Assembly: GCA_003023485.1 (NCBI GenBank)
Contig: PXSG01000120.1
Location: 1-8,782 of the forward strand
DNA length: 8,782 bases
From: Halobacteriales archaeon SW_10_68_16
Lineage (GTDB): Archaea > Halobacteriota > Halobacteria > Halobacteriales > Haloarculaceae
Direction of reading: 5' to 3'
Positions within the stretch are counted from its first letter, which is position 1. Each line of letters begins with the position of its first letter. A program made the translations under genes and the position numbers. Below are positions 5,331 through 8,782 of the stretch, piece after piece. The notes beneath the pieces were generated by a model. The model saw only the letters and a program-made list of their open reading frames with translations, searched no databases and had not been told where the DNA came from.

Positions 5331-7391
5331 ATGCCCGCCTCCGACGCCGCGTCCGGGCGTGTCTCCGTGGCCCGCGTCCGCGCCCGACTGGTGGCTCGCA
5401 GCCGAGCAGTGGTGACTCCCCGGCGCGTCGCGGGCGTCCTGGCCGCGGTAGCCGGGATCGCCGTCTTCGTTCTCGCCCACGAAGTGTTCCCGTATCACAC
5501 TTCCAACCACGACGAGGCGGTCTACCTCCAGCAGGCGGCTATGCTCCTGGAGGGGCAACTTACCCTCCAGCCGCCCCTGGTGGAGCCGTTCCGGCCGTGG
5601 TTCTTCGTCGTCGACGGGTCGCGGCTGTACCCGAAGTACACGCCCGTGCCCGCAGCCATGTTCGCCGCCGGGAAACTGCTCGGGGGCTACCGCGTCGCAC
5701 TGGGACTTGTCGCGGCCGCCGTCGTCTGGCTGACATACGCGTCCGTCGCCGAGGCGTTCGACCGGCCGACCGGAACTGTCGCGGCCGCGTTCGTTTTCGG
5801 TTCGCCGGTCTTCCTCGTCGAGGCGTCGGTGTTTCTGCCCTACGTCCCGACGCTGGCCTGGAACCTCCTGTTCGCGTGGGCGTACCTGCGAGCAGACCGG
5901 ACCGGCGACCGGCGGTTCGCGGCCGTCGCCGGCCTCGCCATCGGCGTGGCCTTCTTCGCGCGCCCATACACGGCAGTGCTGTTCGCGGCGCCGTTCGTCG
6001 CGCACGCGTCCTGGACGCTCCGGGGGTTCGAGCGGGAGACACTCGTCCGCCAGACGACCACGGCCACGCTGGGACTGGCTGGCGTCGTGGTCGCGCTTGG
6101 GTACAACGCCCTCCTGACCGGCGCGGCGACGACGTTCCCCTACGAGGCGTTCGCGCCGCTGGACGGGCCGGGCTTTGGCTACCGAGAGATCGCAGGCTAC
6201 GGACGTGTCTACGACATCCCGCTCGCGCTGGCGGTCAACGCTCGCATTCTCGCGCGATACGTCACGACCTGGTCGGTGGCCCCGCCCGTCGGTGTCGCGC
6301 TCGCCGTCGCCGGCCTCGCCAGCGTTCTCGGGGTCGACCGCCACCGGACTCCTCGCCGGCTCGCCATCGCGGGGCTCGCGGTCTCGGTCCCGCTGGGGCA
6401 ACTGTACTTCTGGGGGACCGCGAACATGCTCGGGGACCTCTCGGATCCGACCGACGGGCTCATCACGTTCCTGGGGCCGTACTACCACCTCACGCTCGTG
6501 GTGCCGACCGCGGCCTTTGGCGCCTGGGCGCTCGTCGTGGCGTGGCGGCGTCTGGCCCCGTTCGCGGCCGAGCGCGAGTGGCGACAGGCGGGAGTCGTCG
6601 CGACAGTGGCCGTCGTCGCGTTGCTCGTCGGACTGACCGCCAGTGCGGTCGCCACACCGCTGTCGGCCAACGCGGAAGTGACCGAACAGTACGGGCAGGC
6701 ATACGAACCCTTTGAGGAGCGGAACTTCGAGCACGCGCTGGTCTTCCTGCCGACGCCGTACGGCGAGTGGCTGAACCACCCCTTCCAGGCGCTGCGCAAC
6801 GACCCCGGCTACGACGGCGAGGTGGTCTACGCCCTCCAGCGCCAGCAGTTCGCGGTCGTCGACGCCTTCCCGGACCGCGAGCTGTACCGGTACACTTACC
6901 GCGGGGAGTGGACACCCTTCACCGGCGAGTCGGTGACGCCACGGCTCCGGGAAGTGCGCCTCGCCGAGGGGGAATCGGTCCGGTACTCGGTGTCGGCAGG
7001 TGTTCCCGAGTACGCCGAGTCCGTCTCGGTGCGCGTCTCGGGTGCGGATAACGCCTACGCCGCCGTTCGGACTCCCGATGACACGGTCGGGCTGACGGTG
7101 ACGCTGTCCGACGGCCGGGCGGTCGTCGACTCGACCGCCTTCGAGGAGTCAGCTATCGTCTCCCTGGACGGACGTGAGACGCTTGAGGTGCGCGTGTTCG
7201 TCGACACCGGGACCGCCACGGCGTTCAGCTACGACCTGGCCGTTCCGGTCGAGACCCGCGACGGGTCGGTCCGGGCGCTCACGCCGCGCACCGAGGTGTG
7301 TCGGACCCCCCGGCTCTGTGGCGGCGAGGCCGCCTCCGTGCCCGGCCACCACAGGGACGGCGTCAGCCTGGAGGTGAGGCTGGATGACTGA
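5331..7391 (+). CDS. GT-C membrane glycosyltransferase, family 39/ArnT-like, with large C-terminal extracellular domain
   Basis: This 686-residue protein begins 1 nt after the ATPase stop. A hydrophobic N-terminal helix (about 33-52) is followed by an Asp-Glu pair (D61 E62, in SNHDEAVYLQQA). That is the position of the catalytic acidic residue(s) in the first outer loop of PMT/ArnT/Pgl-type GT-C enzymes, which take sugars from polyprenyl-phosphate donors. RLYPKYTP (98-105) follows, then a series of membrane helices (about ten) up to the last at about 421-441. GPYYHL (382-387) precedes a late helix. Residues from about 445 to the end are soluble, Val/Thr/acidic-rich and probably beta-structured, on the outer face. 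A CX5C pair (C657, C663) sits near the C-terminus. Likely role: transfer of a lipid-linked sugar to a surface glycan or protein. Donor and acceptor are unknown. Its place in an iron-uptake operon is unusual. Confidence 0.8.
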   Translation: MPASDAASGRVSVARVRARLVARSRAVVTPRRVAGVLAAVAGIAVFVLAHEVFPYHTSNHDEAVYLQQAAMLLEGQLTLQPPLVEPFRPWFFVVDGSRLYPKYTPVPAAMFAAGKLLGGYRVALGLVAAAVVWLTYASVAEAFDRPTGTVAAAFVFGSPVFLVEASVFLPYVPTLAWNLLFAWAYLRADRTGDRRFAAVAGLAIGVAFFARPYTAVLFAAPFVAHASWTLRGFERETLVRQTTTATLGLAGVVVALGYNALLTGAATTFPYEAFAPLDGPGFGYREIAGYGRVYDIPLALAVNARILARYVTTWSVAPPVGVALAVAGLASVLGVDRHRTPRRLAIAGLAVSVPLGQLYFWGTANMLGDLSDPTDGLITFLGPYYHLTLVVPTAAFGAWALVVAWRRLAPFAAEREWRQAGVVATVAVVALLVGLTASAVATPLSANAEVTEQYGQAYEPFEERNFEHALVFLPTPYGEWLNHPFQALRNDPGYDGEVVYALQRQQFAVVDAFPDRELYRYTYRGEWTPFTGESVTPRLREVRLAEGESVRYSVSAGVPEYAESVSVRVSGADNAYAAVRTPDDTVGLTVTLSDGRAVVDSTAFEESAIVSLDGRETLEVRVFVDTGTATAFSYDLAVPVETRDGSVRALTPRTEVCRTPRLCGGEAASVPGHHRDGVSLEVRLDD
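7370..7377 (+). promoter_or_regulatory. Strong Shine-Dalgarno (GGAGGTGA) for the 7384 gene
   Basis: GGAGGTGA is a perfect match to the anti-Shine-Dalgarno end of archaeal 16S rRNA, 6 nt before the ATG at 7384. It lies inside the last codons of the glycosyltransferase gene. It is the clearest ribosome-binding site in the window, and it fixes the start of the last operon gene even though that start overlaps the previous stop by 8 nt. Confidence 0.8.
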
Positions 7392-7920
7392 GGAGGGGTA
7401 CACGCTCACTCGCCGGGACGCGGTGGCGGCGCTGGCGGCGGCCGGGGTCGCCGTCGCAGGCGCGACCGCACTCGGCCAGGAGGGGTCCGACCCCACCATC
7501 GGCGACCACGAGCGGGAGACGCTGATCGCCGTCGCGCGAACCGTCTATCCGGACGCCGTCGAGGGTATCCCGGCGTTCGTCGAGACCTACGTGGAGGGGT
7601 ACACCGCGGACCGGCCGGAGCACGCCGAGGCGGTCGGGAGCGCCGTGGCGTCCCTCGACGACTACGCGACCGAGCGGGACGAGGCACGCTACGCCGATCT
7701 CGATCCGGAGCGGCGGGACGAACTCCTCCGGGAGATCGGCCTCGACACGGCCGACCCCGACCCGGACGGCCTCGCTCCCGGGCGGCTGCGGTACTACCTC
7801 GTGAACGACCTCCTGTACGCGCTGTACACGTCGCCGACCGGTGGCGAACTCGTCGGCATCGAGAACCCGCAGGGGTTCCCCGGCGGCACCGACAGCTATC
7901 AGCGTGGCCCCGACGCCTGA
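7384..7920 (+). CDS. Gluconate 2-dehydrogenase subunit 3-like protein (PF13618-type), Tat-exported
   Basis: The 178-residue product starts with a twin-arginine signal: TRRDAV (9-14), then an Ala/Val-rich hydrophobic stretch to about residue 30. No lipobox Cys follows, so the protein would be released or held by a partner. The mature part has the family's helical layout, with ETLIAVARTVYPDAVEG (45-61) and a conserved C-terminal region LRYYLVNDLLYALYTSP (135-151) followed by GIENPQGFPGG (158-168). In characterised systems, subunit 3 is the small chaperone-like/export partner of a membrane-associated FAD GMC dehydrogenase, often with a cytochrome c subunit. Neither partner is in the window: the next gene is convergent and unrelated. 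The start overlaps the glycosyltransferase stop (ATGACTGA, 7384-7391) and uses the Shine-Dalgarno at 7370. It is the last gene of the operon. The family call is good; its role beside iron transport is unknown. Confidence 0.85.
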   Translation: MTEEGYTLTRRDAVAALAAAGVAVAGATALGQEGSDPTIGDHERETLIAVARTVYPDAVEGIPAFVETYVEGYTADRPEHAEAVGSAVASLDDYATERDEARYADLDPERRDELLREIGLDTADPDPDGLAPGRLRYYLVNDLLYALYTSPTGGELVGIENPQGFPGGTDSYQRGPDA

Positions 7921-7935
7921 CGCGGGTCTACGCTG

Positions 7936-8565
7936 TCAGCGCAGGCGCTCCTCGAGTCCGACCTTCAGAATCGATTTCGCGATCGCCGCTCCACCCTCGA
8001 TGGGGTCGAGTTTGGTCTCGCCGGCCCGCTCGCGGTACTCGATCGGTTCCTCGCGCACCCGGTAGCTACGGGCCACGGGACGCATCAGTAGTTCCGCCGA
8101 GAGGCCCGTGTTCTCTGTCCATTCGATCTTCTCGATAAGTTCGCGGCGGTAGGCGCGCATCCCGGTGGTGACGTCGTGGACTCGCTCGCCCAGCAACAGG
8201 GAGGCCAGCAGGGCGAAGGCGTGGTTCCCGAGACGGTTCAGACCGGGCATCGCGTCGGCGCCGTGGTAGAGGCGGTCGCCGCTGACGACGTCGTACCCCG
8301 GCCGCTCGGCAGCGAGCAGCGCTTCCCGTACCGCGACGCCGTAACCCCGGGGCTCCTGTTCGATGACGCGTGCCCCGTGTTCGCGGGCGATCTCGGGCGT
8401 CCGGTCTGTCGACCCGTCGACGCAGACGACCTCGGCACGCCCGTCTGTCACGCGGTCGATGTCCGAGAGGACCGTCCCCACCGCCGCTTCCTCGTTGTAG
8501 GTACCCATCACGACGCTCAGGTCCTCGAGCGTGAACGCCGACTCCTCGAGGCGTGCTGTGGCCAT
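7936..8565 (-). CDS. GT2 glycosyltransferase, dolichol-phosphate-sugar synthase-like, apparently lacking the DxD segment
   Basis: This 209-residue GT-A fold protein resembles DPM1-type enzymes, which load a sugar from a nucleotide donor onto a polyprenyl phosphate at the inner membrane face. Visible marks are SVVMGTYNEE (17-26), VCVDGSTDRT (48-57) with the first nucleotide-binding Asp50, PRGYGVAVREAL (72-83), YDVVSGDRLYHG (91-102), TTGMRAYRRE (133-142), and ENTGLSAELLMRP (151-163). In relatives, AL..A.RP is followed by a strand and a DCDDTYPM-like DxD motif before GYDVVSGDR. Here Pro89 is joined directly to Gly90, so about 20-25 residues carrying the metal/diphosphate-binding aspartates seem absent, in frame. 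As written it would probably be inactive. There is no C-terminal membrane domain. The gene runs towards the operon end, 15 nt away, and has its own operator-like site upstream. The start has no Shine-Dalgarno, fitting a near-leaderless mRNA. Confidence 0.85.
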   Translation of the reverse strand: MATARLEESAFTLEDLSVVMGTYNEEAAVGTVLSDIDRVTDGRAEVVCVDGSTDRTPEIAREHGARVIEQEPRGYGVAVREALLAAERPGYDVVSGDRLYHGADAMPGLNRLGNHAFALLASLLLGERVHDVTTGMRAYRRELIEKIEWTENTGLSAELLMRPVARSYRVREEPIEYRERAGETKLDPIEGGAAIAKSILKVGLEERLR

Positions 8566-8597
8566 TACGTCTCATTGCTGGCCCTGCGTACTTGAGT

Positions 8598-8614
8598 TTT
8601 TAGGTTCGCCAAAA
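8598..8614 (-). promoter_or_regulatory. Second operator-like palindrome, upstream of the GT2 gene
   Basis: On the plus strand this reads TTTTAGG-TTCG-CCAAAA: TTTAGG (8599-8604), a 4-nt spacer, and CCAAAA (8609-8614). One arm base differs from the perfect palindrome at 298-315. Spacer length and left arm are the same. Read on the minus strand, CCTAAAAAC sits about 30 nt before the GT2 ATG at 8565, the expected TATA position for a leaderless transcript. This suggests the GT2 gene and the operon share one regulator. An AT-rich promoter in a GC-rich genome could give part of this similarity by chance. Confidence 0.5.
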
Positions 8615-8782
8615 TCACGTCTCGAAGGCCGGGTCGTAGTCGTCCACCGCCTCCTCAAGGATCACCCGCGAGTCGGCGGAGTTCCCGGTGTTCGGGTGTA
8701 GTCCAGATCGTCGTTGCGACACCAGCGTTTGACTGTTTGGGCGTGAACACCGAGTTCGTCCGCGAATTCGCCAATCGAGTAC
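8615..8782 (-). pseudogene. Partial helix-turn-helix gene (MerR/IS607-resolvase-like start), apparently frameshifted
   Basis: The gene enters from the right edge on the minus strand. From 8781 one frame reads YSIGEFADELGVHAQTVKRW then CRNDDLDYTRTPG. This is a typical winged-helix/excisionase-type DNA-binding motif as found at the N-terminus of IS607-type resolvases and related small regulators. That frame ends at a TGA (8664-8662) after a Pro/Arg-rich tail. One base over, the sequence reads GNSADSRVILEEAVDDYDPAFET and stops at 8617-8615; this acidic composition is much more like a real haloarchaeal C-terminus. One missing G in the CCGGGAAC run near 8688-8695 would join both parts into one open frame. 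It is either a frameshifted gene or a sequence error near a contig end. The start codon lies outside the window. The stop is directly followed by the palindrome at 8598-8614. Confidence 0.5.

Noticed and set aside
5229..6779. 516-codon minus-strand frame opposite the GT-C gene
   Set aside because: It is a charged, Arg/Gly/Glu-rich shadow with no hydrophobic pattern or motif.
7921..7941. Possible bidirectional terminator between the convergent genes (CGCTG-T-CAGCG)
   Set aside because: The stem is only 5 bp with a 1-nt loop and has no T-run on either strand. It also overlaps the GT2 coding end.
8176..8595. 139-codon plus-strand frame opposite the GT2 gene
   Set aside because: It is an antisense shadow of a clear GT2 coding sequence and crosses that gene's promoter.

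Overview
The window looks like a piece of a haloarchaeal (class Halobacteria) genome. It is GC-rich and its proteins are strongly acidic. One lipoprotein carries a twin-arginine signal, a lipobox and a Gly/Asp linker. Genes are packed with 1-nt gaps or short overlaps, and the two likely promoters are AT-rich islands about 30 nt upstream of the start codons. All names come from reading the sequence; no search was run.

Layout: (1) Positions 1-193, minus strand: the N-terminus of a thiolase-like gene. Its last 59 nt at the window edge are an exact inverted copy of positions 400-458, so this end is probably chimeric. (2) Positions 194-331: a divergent intergenic region with a TTTAGG-N4-CCTAAA palindrome just before the first plus-strand gene. 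(3) Positions 332-7920, plus strand: a tightly coupled six-gene operon. It encodes an RGP/UDP-arabinopyranose-mutase-like protein (GT75), a Tat-exported iron-type substrate-binding lipoprotein, a fused two-domain iron-type ABC permease, its ATPase, a GT-C (family 39-like) membrane glycosyltransferase, and a Tat-exported gluconate 2-dehydrogenase subunit 3-like protein. (4) Positions 7936-8565, minus strand, convergent: a GT2 polyprenyl-phosphate-sugar-synthase-like gene. It has a second, imperfect copy of the palindrome upstream and appears to lack its DxD catalytic segment. (5) Positions 8615-8782, minus strand: a partial helix-turn-helix gene that looks frameshifted.

Working model (inference): a DtxR/IdeR-like metal-responsive regulator controls both an Fe(III) ABC importer and a surface-glycosylation set. 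That set would be a nucleotide-sugar mutase-like protein, a GT2 that could load a lipid carrier, and a GT-C enzyme that could use the lipid-linked sugar outside the cell. The exported subunit 3-like protein has no catalytic GMC partner in the window. Two of the glycosyltransferase-type proteins appear to lack conserved internal blocks in frame. Together with the chimeric left end and the frameshifted right end, this means sequence accuracy should be checked before any biological reading of the losses.
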